Notes under the pieces: model-generated
Told to the model about the DNA's origin: nothing
Databases searched by the model: none
What the model saw: the letters and a program-made list of their open reading frames with translations, nothing else
DNA from: Candidatus Saccharimonadota bacterium
GTDB taxonomy: Bacteria; Patescibacteriota; Saccharimonadia; Saccharimonadales; Saccharimonadaceae
Assembly: GCA_017510925.1 (NCBI GenBank)
Contig: JAFWLT010000004.1
Span: 1 to 64,000, forward strand
Length of the DNA stretch: 64,000 nt
Reading direction: 5' to 3'
Program-made: the position numbers and the translations under genes
In this document: one piece after another, positions 26,516 through 34,988 of the stretch
How positions within the stretch are numbered: position 1 is the first letter of the stretch
Layout of the letters: every line of letters starts with the position of its first letter

Positions 26516-26591
26516 TGGTCTGGGTGACAGGACTTGAACCTGCGACCTCGACTTCCCAAAAGTCGCGCGCTACCAACTGTGCTACACCCAG
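26516..26591 (-). tRNA. tRNA-Pro (anticodon TGG)
   Basis: Acceptor CTGGGTG/CACCCAG, anticodon stem-loop CGACT-TTTGGGA-AGTCG, encoded ACCA. The -10 TGATATAAT (26601-26606) contains the TAA stop codon of the preceding gene. Confidence 0.96.
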
Positions 26592-26601
26592 ATACTATAT
26601 A

Positions 26602-27063
26602 TTATATCACATCTGCCCGATAATTCAACGAATCTTCCGTTAAATTTTCATAGATCATCTTAACCCCATCAAGATTTAAACCCATATCTTTAAGTTTATT
26701 AAAACCAGCTTCCTCGCCTTCGCCAGTATAATCTTTCATAATCACTACAAAACCTCGTTCCGAATTATCTAGCTCATAACTTAATATATATTTTGTGTAG
26801 CTGCTCCAATCTTCCGAATAATATTCCACTGTGAGTGGTAATTTAGAAAGGGTTGGATTTTCTTCTACTAATTTATTAATTTTTTCTACTGTTTCTTGGT
26901 TCAAAGCTTCGCCCCTAAATACTGAGTCTTCTACTACGATAGCATTTTCTGGCAATTTCTTTTCCGAAAAAATCAAAAACAAAAGAGAGATAGAAAGCAC
27001 CACAATCACAAAAATCCCAAACCCAATCAAAATCCAACTTTTTCTATCAAAATGACTCGCCAT
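26602..27063 (-). CDS. Single-pass membrane protein, unknown function
   Basis: A 153-residue protein with a short cytoplasmic tail, one transmembrane helix (about 10-32) and an extracytoplasmic domain of about 120 residues (acidic, no cysteines). The gene upstream encodes a similar arrangement (27079-27681), and both lie downstream of a peptidoglycan hydrolase, so a cell-wall role is possible. TGATATAAT ends 9 nt before the ATG. Its stop codon is embedded in the -10 of tRNA-Pro(TGG). No domain recognised. Confidence 0.7.
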   Translation of the reverse strand: MASHFDRKSWILIGFGIFVIVVLSISLLFLIFSEKKLPENAIVVEDSVFRGEALNQETVEKINKLVEENPTLSKLPLTVEYYSEDWSSYTKYILSYELDNSERGFVVIMKDYTGEGEEAGFNKLKDMGLNLDGVKMIYENLTEDSLNYRADVI

Positions 27064-27078
27064 ATATTATATATTATA

Positions 27079-27681
27079 TCACTCTTCTGTACTGAGTTCT
27101 ACTGAGGTAACTTTTACTGAATTTTTGCCTATTTTTTCTTTGGCAAATTCAATAAAGGTATCTTGGTCTCTCGGATCGCCATTTAGAAAGACAAAAATCT
27201 TATCATCACCATTTCTCGAAATACCAACATAAGCGTATGTGAAACCTTCTATCAAAGAATCCGTCGATAACACTACTTTATATTCCCGTTCGTCAGAAAT
27301 TTTTATATTAAATTCACTAGTATATGTATCATAAAAAACGAAATTAGAAGCATCTATAGTTGCATCATAATAAATTACGCTATCATCCTCAAGTGGAGTG
27401 TTGTTTTGAGAATATTTCATTTCTTCTTCAGAGAAAACTACATCTCTTATATTATCTAACGCCACCAAAGAGAAATCCTCACTATAAGCCAGCGTCAAAA
27501 TATCTCTATTGTAAAACACTAAAGATCTCTCAAAAATCTCTTCGCCTGGGCCTTCATCAACGTCTGGAAAATGTGGCATTTGACTGTTAATAAACAATAT
27601 AATACCTACTATCAACGAGAACACTAATGCTACTGCAATAGATATAATTAACGCTTTTTTATTCTTAGTAGTATCTCTCAC
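27079..27681 (-). CDS. Single-pass membrane protein, unknown function
   Basis: A 200-residue protein: a short basic N-terminus, a transmembrane helix (about 10-32), then an acidic extracytoplasmic domain without cysteines. The GTG start overlaps the TGA of the upstream peptidoglycan hydrolase gene (GTGA) and GAGG lies 7 nt before it, so the two are translationally coupled. This coupling makes a role as partner or modulator of the hydrolase plausible, but no domain was recognised. Confidence 0.7.
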   Translation of the reverse strand: MRDTTKNKKALIISIAVALVFSLIVGIILFINSQMPHFPDVDEGPGEEIFERSLVFYNRDILTLAYSEDFSLVALDNIRDVVFSEEEMKYSQNNTPLEDDSVIYYDATIDASNFVFYDTYTSEFNIKISDEREYKVVLSTDSLIEGFTYAYVGISRNGDDKIFVFLNGDPRDQDTFIEFAKEKIGKNSVKVTSVELSTEE

Positions 27682-28982
27682 GGCAATGCCTCGTATAATT
27701 TATTAATTAACTTTACGGTCTCAACTGAACCATTGTCGCCATATTTTGGCGTTTCATCAATATGCAAATGCGATTGGGTACTCACAGCACACGGTGGTGG
27801 GCCTACTTCGCCCATTACCTGCCCGGCATTAAATGTGTCACCTGCTTTATATCTGCTATCATACAACATATGTCCTAACCAGAATTTTCGTCCATCATTA
27901 GTTTCATAAATTACTGAAGCGCACTTACTCTTATACCCTAACGTAGCACGACCATATGTTTTGTAGAGAGTAATTCTCCCTGCTGCTATAGCTACCACTT
28001 TCACGCCAGTCGAGTGCCAAAAATACGACGAGAATTTACCAGCTAGATCTGGGTAATCTCTTTCTGTCTTTGTACCGATAGTGAGACCTAGATCCATTGC
28101 GTAATAATCGTGGTGGCATCCACCCATAGAAAGGTTTCCACAAGGAAGTGGTGAAAGGCTGCTTCCGTGCATATAGTTTGCTTTGGTTGCGCCCTTTAAT
28201 GGGAAGACATATCCATCTACGTTAGGATTTTCGCTACCGTAATCTTCATCGTCTTCTTCATCATTACAGTATGGCAAACTTTCAACGCTCGTCTCTCCTC
28301 CAGGGTCCGTAGAACTTGCTATAGAAGGCATGCTGCCAGATATTGGTTTCCCGTGAGCCTTAGCCCACCTTTGCACGCCACAAACATATCCAGAAATTTT
28401 GTTTACATAATCTGGGTCAGTAGCATATTTATACCCAGGCACACCATTAATTAAGAAATCAACATACGCATACGGGTCATTTTTGAATTTCCCTTTTGCC
28501 TCACGAACCGGAATAATACTGTTTACATAGTAGTTAAAAGCTTCATTATAATTATTAAAAGTTCGGTGCTTACCATCGCACGACGGTGAACCTTTAAGAC
28601 CAAGTGGATTATATGGGCAAACCTCATTGCTCATAAAGCCACTTTCGCCGATTAGCTGTGCCACTATGCCCTCCCAAGGTAGACCATTATTCTGAGCAAC
28701 TGAATGAATTGCATCATAATACTGTTCTATCTTAGAGCCATAACTATCTACATTTGTACAATGGCCGTCCCATTTATTACCACCAGTACTTCCTTCTCCA
28801 CCTTCGCCCATCTCAACACAATCTTCTCTAGTTCTTCCTTCTTCACTATTATAAAAACGGATTCGGTAGTTACTGTATTTTCTTGTTAGCCAATCCGAAA
28901 GTGCCCCAGCACTAGAAACCGGCAAAAAAGACGCCAAAATCAAACTCCAAATTATCGCTTTTTTAACACGATTTCGCACCAT
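27678..28982 (-). CDS. Secreted peptidoglycan hydrolase: glucosaminidase-like domain plus M23 peptidase domain
   Basis: A 434-residue secreted protein. Signal peptide at about 7-27 ending SSAGALS. The N-terminal domain (about 85-210) has IVAQLIGESGFMSN and NPLGLKG, the pattern of glycoside hydrolase family 73 endo-beta-N-acetylglucosaminidases with the likely catalytic Glu in GESG. After an acidic linker comes a LytM/M23 endopeptidase domain (about 255-430) with HDYYAMDLG (zinc His and Asp), WLGHM and SHLHI. Such a protein could cut both glycan strands and peptide cross-links in its own or a host wall. TGCTATAAT ends 9 nt before the ATG; there is no ribosome-binding site. Confidence 0.85.
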   Translation of the reverse strand: MVRNRVKKAIIWSLILASFLPVSSAGALSDWLTRKYSNYRIRFYNSEEGRTREDCVEMGEGGEGSTGGNKWDGHCTNVDSYGSKIEQYYDAIHSVAQNNGLPWEGIVAQLIGESGFMSNEVCPYNPLGLKGSPSCDGKHRTFNNYNEAFNYYVNSIIPVREAKGKFKNDPYAYVDFLINGVPGYKYATDPDYVNKISGYVCGVQRWAKAHGKPISGSMPSIASSTDPGGETSVESLPYCNDEEDDEDYGSENPNVDGYVFPLKGATKANYMHGSSLSPLPCGNLSMGGCHHDYYAMDLGLTIGTKTERDYPDLAGKFSSYFWHSTGVKVVAIAAGRITLYKTYGRATLGYKSKCASVIYETNDGRKFWLGHMLYDSRYKAGDTFNAGQVMGEVGPPPCAVSTQSHLHIDETPKYGDNGSVETVKLINKLYEALP

Positions 28983-29005
28983 ATATTATATATTATAGCA
29001 CAAGC

Positions 29006-30778
29006 TTATTCGTCTTCTGGAAGAATTGCAAGATGCGCTTCTTCTAATTGTTCAGGGTCAACGCTAGATGGAGAATTCATCATAAGATCTACGCCATTGC
29101 CATTCTTTGGAAATGCCACTACATCACGGATATTCTCTTCGTCTTCGAGAATCATAAAGATTCTATCAAGCCCTGGTGCACAACCAGCGTGTGGTGGTGC
29201 TCCAAACTTAAAGGCATTAAGCATTCCACCAAATCTTGCTTCTACATATTCATTGTTATAGCCAAGAATATTGAATACTTTAAACATAATTTCTGGGTTG
29301 TAATTTCTCACTGCACCAGATGCGCATTCATAACCATTCATCACCATATCATATTGGTCAGCTACAAGTGCCAATTTATCGGCATCGGTCTTAGCGTTTT
29401 CAAGTGCCTCCATTCCACCTTTTGGCATAGAAAATGGGTTATGACCAAATTCAATCTTTTTGGCTTTTTCGTCCCATTCATAAAACGGAAAATCTACTAC
29501 CCAGGTAAGAGCTACTTCATCAGACTTTTTAAGCCCAAATCTATCTGCAAAAGCGATTCTAAGTTGGCCTAACACTTTGTTTACTAAATCACGAGTGTCA
29601 GCGCCAAAGAATACGGCATCACCTTCCTCGGCCCCCATTCTTTCACGCACACCAGCAATCTCGGCATCACTCATAAACTTAAGGATTGGAGATTTAGCTT
29701 CGCCCTCAGTATATAATATATATGCAAGACCACCAGCACCAAGCTTTCTGGCTTGCTCGGTGAATTCATCAATTTCACGGCGAGTAAGTTCGGCGCCACC
29801 TTTTACGCACAAAGCTTTTACACAAGGTTGCTTAAATACTTTAAATTCAGTTTCAGAAAAGATATCAGTAAGATCTGTAAGCTCCATACCATATCTAAGA
29901 TCTGGTTTGTCTACACCATAATAATCCATCGCTACTTCGTAAGGAAGTCTTGGCACGATTCCACCTTCTTGAATATATTTTTTAGCAATCTCAGAATTTA
30001 ATACTAATTTTTTATTAGCGAATTCTTTTACCAATTTAATATATAGTGGTTCAATTTCGTTTCTTACTACTTCACCGTCTTCTACGAAAGACATCTCAAA
30101 ATCTAGCTGATAAAAATCGCCATAAAGTCTATCAGCCCGTGGATCTTCATCTCTAAAGCACGGTGCAATTTGGAAATATTTTTCTACACCACCCACCATC
30201 AAAAGTTGTTTAAACTGTTGTGGAGCCTGTGGAAGTGCATAGAATTTACCAGGATGAAGTCTAGATGGTACTAGGAAATCACGTGCCCCTTCTGGAGATG
30301 AGTTAGCTAGAATAGGAGTAGTGATCTCGGTAAAACCGTGGTCGTACATATAATTACGTACCACTTGATAATATTCGCTACGACGTTTGAGACGCTTTTG
30401 CATTGATGGACGCCTAAGATCTAGATAACGATATTTGAGTCTCATTTCTTCAGAAGATTTATCGCCGTCATCGTGAGTATTTACTGGCAAAGGCTCGCAT
30501 TTGTTGATTAGTCTAAGTTCGGATACCACTAATTCAATATCGCCGGTAGGAATGTTTGGATTTACTAATTCTGGTTCACGTTTTCTGATTACGCCTTTAG
30601 CCGAAAGCACATATTCATCACGTACAGATTCTGCAAGAGCAAATGCTTCTTTGGTTTCTGGTGTTACTACTAACTGCAAAATTCCTTTAAAATCTCTAAG
30701 ATCAATAAAAATTAGTCCCCCGTGATCACGCCGGCTGTTTACCCAACCAGCTATTTCTATTTCTTTTCCTACTTCCAT
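29006..30778 (-). CDS. aspS: Aspartyl-tRNA synthetase (bacterial type)
   Basis: A 590-residue class II synthetase charging tRNA-Asp. The OB-fold anticodon-binding domain comes first (GWVNSRRDHGGLIFIDLRD, about 12-30), then class II motif 1, motif 2 with FRDEDPRADR (about 208-217), a bacterial GAD insertion (about 280-400) and motif 3 with GLDRIFMIL near 525. The ATG at 30778 is preferred over an upstream TTG in frame because TGGTATAAT ends 7 nt before it. Whether it also charges tRNA-Asn cannot be decided from the sequence alone; no AsnRS or GatCAB gene lies in the window. Confidence 0.96.
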   Translation of the reverse strand: MEVGKEIEIAGWVNSRRDHGGLIFIDLRDFKGILQLVVTPETKEAFALAESVRDEYVLSAKGVIRKREPELVNPNIPTGDIELVVSELRLINKCEPLPVNTHDDGDKSSEEMRLKYRYLDLRRPSMQKRLKRRSEYYQVVRNYMYDHGFTEITTPILANSSPEGARDFLVPSRLHPGKFYALPQAPQQFKQLLMVGGVEKYFQIAPCFRDEDPRADRLYGDFYQLDFEMSFVEDGEVVRNEIEPLYIKLVKEFANKKLVLNSEIAKKYIQEGGIVPRLPYEVAMDYYGVDKPDLRYGMELTDLTDIFSETEFKVFKQPCVKALCVKGGAELTRREIDEFTEQARKLGAGGLAYILYTEGEAKSPILKFMSDAEIAGVRERMGAEEGDAVFFGADTRDLVNKVLGQLRIAFADRFGLKKSDEVALTWVVDFPFYEWDEKAKKIEFGHNPFSMPKGGMEALENAKTDADKLALVADQYDMVMNGYECASGAVRNYNPEIMFKVFNILGYNNEYVEARFGGMLNAFKFGAPPHAGCAPGLDRIFMILEDEENIRDVVAFPKNGNGVDLMMNSPSSVDPEQLEEAHLAILPEDE

Positions 30779-30834
30779 AAGGGAAATTATACCACCTTTT
30801 GCCCTTTTGGCCAAGGTAGTGATAAAATAGGATT

Positions 30835-31251
30835 ATGAACATCTTTTATACTGACGGCAGCGCTAGTCCTAATCCTGGCCCTGGTGGTTGGGCGATCATA
30901 GACGTAAATACCAAAAACCCCATAAAAAGTGGTGGCGAAAAGGACACCACTAACATTAGAATGGAAGGTACAGCTTTAAGAGAAGCTATCAAACTAGCAG
31001 AAAACGAACCTACCGAAATTCGCACCGATTCCGAATTCTGGATCAACGTTCTTACCAAATGGGCCCCAGCCTGGGAGGCTAACGATTGGCACAAAAAAGG
31101 TGGCGAAATCAAAAATCTAGATCTTGTAAAAGAGCTTTATGAACTCTACAAAACTCACGATATTACTTTGAAGTGGGTTAAAGGTCACGCCGGCGAAGAG
31201 CTAAACGAGCTCGCCGATACAGCTGCCAACGAAGCTAGAAAATCTCTTTAA
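30835..31251 (+). CDS. rnhA: Ribonuclease HI
   Basis: A 138-residue cytoplasmic nuclease that cuts RNA in RNA-DNA hybrids. The catalytic acids are visible: Asp in FYTDGSASPNPGPGGWA (residue 7), Glu in RMEGTALREAI (about 44), Asp in EIRTDSEFWIN (about 66) and the late Asp in ELADTAANEA (about 128), with GHAGEELNE before it. TGATAAAAT ends 6 nt before the ATG, so it is probably leaderless. Its stop overlaps the stop of the convergent CBS gene by a few bases. Confidence 0.95.
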   Translation: MNIFYTDGSASPNPGPGGWAIIDVNTKNPIKSGGEKDTTNIRMEGTALREAIKLAENEPTEIRTDSEFWINVLTKWAPAWEANDWHKKGGEIKNLDLVKELYELYKTHDITLKWVKGHAGEELNELADTAANEARKSL

Positions 31252-31802
31252 CTAAGCAAATAATCAAGTAGCATTTTTGCTGTAAAAAATCCGGCTAGCT
31301 CATCAGACGGATCCAGTACCAAGAAGTAATAAGAATTTGTTCTCTCAATTTCTTCTACTGCAAACTCTAAAGGATCAGTAGTGTGAAGATAAGAAACTGT
31401 CTTATCCATATATTTTTCTGCCCGATCAGTCTTTTTAATTTCTAGAGCATTCAAAGCTTCTGTATGAATTACACCTTTTACGTGATTGTGATTATCTACT
31501 ACTGGAAAATTTGTAAAACCAGATTTATATAACTTATCTAGCATCAAAGGGCCAAGAAAATCCTTGGCATTTACAAACACCATTTCGGTTTTTGGAATCA
31601 TTAAATCTGCCACAATTCTGTCATCAAAACTCATCACGGCAGCAATCCTTGCCCGACCCTTCTTATTAATTACAGAAAGTGGTGTTCTTTTAATTACACC
31701 AATAAAATCATTCACTGTTTTTGGAGTATAAGGCTCTGGCTTTTTCTCAACAACAGTCTCTTTTTCCTCGCCCCGTATTTTTGCTAGTAACTCTCCAAAC
31801 AT
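31248..31802 (-). CDS. CBS-domain protein (CorC/hemolysin C-like)
   Basis: A 184-residue cytoplasmic protein with a tandem CBS pair (about 60-184). The first CBS carries DRIVADLMIPKTEMVFVNAK, matching the V-x-x-x-M-x-P-x-x-x-M-V signature of CorC/HlyC-type proteins, and the second ends LAGFFTAKMLLDYLLS. The N-terminal transmembrane DUF21 domain and C-terminal transporter-associated domain of full CNNM/CorC proteins are missing. CBS pairs bind adenine nucleotides. It may regulate an unseen partner. The promoter region is a palindrome shared with the divergent DsbA-like gene. Confidence 0.75.
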   Translation of the reverse strand: MFGELLAKIRGEEKETVVEKKPEPYTPKTVNDFIGVIKRTPLSVINKKGRARIAAVMSFDDRIVADLMIPKTEMVFVNAKDFLGPLMLDKLYKSGFTNFPVVDNHNHVKGVIHTEALNALEIKKTDRAEKYMDKTVSYLHTTDPLEFAVEEIERTNSYYFLVLDPSDELAGFFTAKMLLDYLLS

Positions 31803-31804
31803 AT

Positions 31805-31821
31805 GTTATAATCATTATAAC
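31805..31821. promoter_or_regulatory. Palindromic divergent -10 region
   Basis: GTTATAATCATTATAAC is a perfect palindrome giving TATAAT on both strands: one for the CBS gene (minus) and one for the DsbA-like gene (plus). The two start codons lie within about 35 bp of each other. Confidence 0.7.
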
Positions 31822-31835
31822 ACAAAGGAGTTTAT

Positions 31836-32621
31836 ATGAAAAAAACAGGTTTTTCCGTAGCAGGATTAATTATCGGTATTGCAGTAGTTATTGGTATCGG
31901 CATTGCCACTTGGCTCGTAATCGATGGCAATCTCAAAGCTACCAATTTTGACAACTATGATTTTAGCTCCGTTATCGCTCCAGATGAGCATAATGGCAAC
32001 ATTGGCGATCACGTCAAAAAAGATAAAAACGGTTCTTACACGGGTGAACCAGTATATATAGTTGAATACGCCGACTTCCAATGCGAAGGCTGTGCTTCGA
32101 TGAACCCACGCGTAAACCAAGTTATCGACGAACTAGACGGGAAACTTGTTATTATCTATAGAAACCATCTTCTAAGTTATCACCAAAATGCCACAGCAGC
32201 TGCTTCTGCAGCCGAAGCTGCTGGCCTCCAAGGCTATTGGGAAGAATACGGCAAAGCCCTCTTCACCAACCAATCCGAATGGAAATACAAAGGTGGCTCC
32301 GAAAGAACTACCCTCTTCGAAAAATACTTCCTAGAAGTTACTAATGGCCAAGGTGATATGGAAAAATTCAGAAAAGATATTGGTTCTAGCGAGGTATCCA
32401 AGAAAATCAGCTTCGATATGGGTATTGGCAAGCGTATCGAGATCCCTGGCACCCCAGCCTTCTTTATAGATGGCAAATGGATCGACTGGAGCGATGTCGA
32501 TAGTACTGGCACTGATAGTATAGAGATCAATGGCGAAACCATCACCTGGGAAGGTGGCCAAGGTGGTTCCAAATTCGTAGAACTCATCAAGAAGATCGTC
32601 GAAGCCAAACTAAAGAAATAA
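31836..32621 (+). CDS. DsbA-like thiol:disulfide oxidoreductase, membrane anchored
   Basis: A 261-residue extracytoplasmic protein of the DsbA/thioredoxin-4 type. An N-terminal transmembrane anchor (about 9-29) leads to a thioredoxin fold with VEYADFQCEGCASMNP (active-site C-E-G-C at about 88-91), a helical insertion, and the cis-proline loop IPGTPAFFIDGKWI (about 208-221). It probably forms disulfides in secreted proteins, consistent with cysteine-bearing surface proteins elsewhere in the window. AAAGGAG precedes the ATG at good spacing. A strong terminator follows. Its partner (VKOR or DsbB) is not in the window. Confidence 0.88.
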   Translation: MKKTGFSVAGLIIGIAVVIGIGIATWLVIDGNLKATNFDNYDFSSVIAPDEHNGNIGDHVKKDKNGSYTGEPVYIVEYADFQCEGCASMNPRVNQVIDELDGKLVIIYRNHLLSYHQNATAAASAAEAAGLQGYWEEYGKALFTNQSEWKYKGGSERTTLFEKYFLEVTNGQGDMEKFRKDIGSSEVSKKISFDMGIGKRIEIPGTPAFFIDGKWIDWSDVDSTGTDSIEINGETITWEGGQGGSKFVELIKKIVEAKLKK

Positions 32622-32634
32622 GCTACACCAAATA

Positions 32635-32660
32635 AAAATAAGCCCCTCGGGGCTTATTTT
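32635..32660. terminator. Strong bidirectional terminator
   Basis: A 12-bp stem AAAATAAGCCCC/GGGGCTTATTTT with T-rich sequence on both strands. It can end the DsbA-like gene on the plus strand and the 27-codon reading frame on the minus strand. Confidence 0.85.
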
Positions 32661-32742
32661 ATATTTCGATAAACTCTTGCCATTCAGCAGGAGCTACCTT
32701 AGCTTTAGTCACCTCACGGCGCTTTAGCCTTTTGATACGCAT
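32659..32742 (-). CDS. Candidate 27-residue basic peptide
   Basis: A short reading frame, MRIKRLKRREVTKAKVAPAE followed by WQEFIEI. Its N-terminal half is strongly basic, its C-terminal half acidic. AAGGAG lies 10 nt before the ATG and the stop codon sits at the base of a bidirectional terminator, so ribosome-binding site, frame and terminator fit together in an interval otherwise without a gene (32622-32903). A TTAAAAT-type -10 may lie near 32798. No family recognised; ribosome or nucleic-acid binding would suit the charge. Confidence 0.5.
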   Translation of the reverse strand: MRIKRLKRREVTKAKVAPAEWQEFIEI

Positions 32743-32903
32743 ATGTATCTACTTTCTCCTTAATGTTTATTGCTTTTTACGACCTAAATAAGTTAATTTT
32801 AAAGCAACATTTATTATTCTAGCAAACATCATTTTTTCGCGCAAGCTTTAGCAATTTTCTTTTTATTATCAGAGTGCTATAATACTCCATTAGAAAGAGT
32901 CGT

Positions 32904-34988
32904 ATGGAGAAATTTGTTGTAAAATTTAGAAAGCTTATTTTGGCACTCGCCATCATATTATTAATTCCATCAATTTTTGGATTTTTAAATACTCGCGTCA
33001 ATTACGATATGCTAACATACTTACCAGATAGTATGGAGACCGTAAAAGGCCAACAAGAATTACTTGAAAGTTTTGGCAAAGGCGCATTTTCTCTCATCAT
33101 TGCCGAAGATTTACCAGAATCAGAACAAGCCAAACTAGAACTCAAATTCAAACTTATTCCTCATGTAGACACCGTAATTGGTTACGGCACTATATATAAT
33201 AGTAATTTCCCAGCCCAAATCCTCCCAGGAGAAATTTATAACAAATTCCAAAAAGGTAACGAGAGTCTAATTGCTGTCTTCTTTGATACTTCCACTTCTG
33301 CTGACGAAACTATGGATGCCGTAAATAAAATTCGCGAAGCTGCCGACGGACACGCCTATGTTTCTGGTATGTCTGCCTTTGCTACAGATTTACGCAAACT
33401 CAGCGAGCAAGAAGAAATATTTTACGTAATTATCGCCGTATGTCTAGCCCTACTCGTAATGCTAACTCTTCTAGACAACTGGCTCGCTCCAGTACTATTT
33501 CTAGCCAGCATTGGCGTTATGATCTTCATTAATCTTGGCACCAATATTATATTTGGTGAAATTTCCTATATCACCAAGGCTCTCTCTGCTATTTTGCAAC
33601 TTGCAGTCACTATGGATTATTCCATCTTTGTCTGGCACAGTTACCGTGAATTCCTAGCCAAAGACAAAAAGAAAGACAAAGACGAAGCTATGAAAAAAGC
33701 TATTAAGGCTGCATTATCATCCGTATTTGGTGGCTCTGCCACTACTGTAGCCGGCTTCTTAGCGCTCTGCTTTATGACTTTTGGCCTTGGACTTGATCTC
33801 GGTCTAGTTATGGCCAAAGGTGTAATTCTTGGCGTGATTGGTTCTGTTACCGTACTTCCTGCCCTCATTCTTACTTTCGGCAACGTTATCGAAAAACTCG
33901 ACCACAAATCTCTACTTCCAGATTTTACAAAGGTAAGTAAGGGCATCGTCAAAATTTTCCCAGCTCTTCTTATCATCTTTGTAGCTATCATTCCACCAGC
34001 TGTCATTGGTTATAAAAATACCAACGACAATGTATATTACACTATCGCCGACAGTCTTCCATCCGATATGGAATTCGCCGTTGCCAACAAAAAGCTTTCA
34101 GAAAACTTTGGTATGGCCAATGTCCATATGACTTTAACTAGCTCTAGTTTAAATCAAGAAACTGCCTACAATATGTCTGAAGAACTAAAAAATATTTCTG
34201 GCATCAAAACCGTTTTGAATCTAGAATCTCTACTTTCTACTGATGCTCCACTAGAAATTTTACCAAAATCCATAGTAGATGTAGCAAGAAGCGATAAATG
34301 GGAACTTACTATTCTAATCTCCGAATATCGCACTGCTACCGACGAAATGGCTGAACAGATCAAAAACATCAATTCCGTCATCAAAAAATATGATGAACAC
34401 GCTCTTCTCGTTTCCGAATCATCATCTACTCAGGATATGATCGATCTTACCTCCGTAGATTTCCAAGTCGTCAACGCTATTTCTATCGTTGCCATCTTTA
34501 TTATCATTGCCATTGTTACTGGTAGTGTTTCCCTCCCATTCATTCTCATTTCTGTTATCGAATCTGCCATCTTTATGAACTTGGGCCTCTCATATTTCCT
34601 AGGCGATAGACTTTCATTTATCACGCCAATTTGTATTAGTACCATTCAGCTTGGTGCCACTATCGACTACGCCATTCTTATGACCACTCGTTACAAACGC
34701 GAACGCCTAAATGGCGAAGACAAAAAATCAGCTGCCATTATTGCACTCAAAACTTCCATCCCTTCCATTATTATATCCGGTGCAGTTTTGTTTGCTGCTA
34801 CTATCGGCGTAGCTGTCTATTCTCGCGCCGATATGATTAGCTCTATGTGTATGTTGATGGCTCGTGGTGCCGTAATTTCCATCTTCGTCGTTCCATTATT
34901 CTTAGCACCAATGCTTATTTTGACCGATCCAATCGTAATCAGAACTACACTCGGAATGAAAAAATTAGTTAGAAAGGAGAAAAAATGA
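32904..34988 (+). CDS. MMPL/RND-family membrane exporter
   Basis: A 694-residue membrane protein with the RND topology: TM1 (about 10-28), a large extracytoplasmic loop, a bundle of about five helices (about 168-310), a second loop, and a second bundle (about 530-680). The duplicated halves each show a transport segment: LAVTMDYSIFVWHSYREF (about 234-251) and LGATIDYAILMTTRYKRE (about 582-599), where the Asp-Tyr pair matches MMPL proton-relay helices. Such proteins move lipids or peptides outward using the proton gradient. The ATG is 20 nt after a TGCTATAAT. Its last codons overlap the next gene (ATGA), so the pair forms one unit. Confidence 0.88.
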   Translation: MEKFVVKFRKLILALAIILLIPSIFGFLNTRVNYDMLTYLPDSMETVKGQQELLESFGKGAFSLIIAEDLPESEQAKLELKFKLIPHVDTVIGYGTIYNSNFPAQILPGEIYNKFQKGNESLIAVFFDTSTSADETMDAVNKIREAADGHAYVSGMSAFATDLRKLSEQEEIFYVIIAVCLALLVMLTLLDNWLAPVLFLASIGVMIFINLGTNIIFGEISYITKALSAILQLAVTMDYSIFVWHSYREFLAKDKKKDKDEAMKKAIKAALSSVFGGSATTVAGFLALCFMTFGLGLDLGLVMAKGVILGVIGSVTVLPALILTFGNVIEKLDHKSLLPDFTKVSKGIVKIFPALLIIFVAIIPPAVIGYKNTNDNVYYTIADSLPSDMEFAVANKKLSENFGMANVHMTLTSSSLNQETAYNMSEELKNISGIKTVLNLESLLSTDAPLEILPKSIVDVARSDKWELTILISEYRTATDEMAEQIKNINSVIKKYDEHALLVSESSSTQDMIDLTSVDFQVVNAISIVAIFIIIAIVTGSVSLPFILISVIESAIFMNLGLSYFLGDRLSFITPICISTIQLGATIDYAILMTTRYKRERLNGEDKKSAAIIALKTSIPSIIISGAVLFAATIGVAVYSRADMISSMCMLMARGAVISIFVVPLFLAPMLILTDPIVIRTTLGMKKLVRKEKK

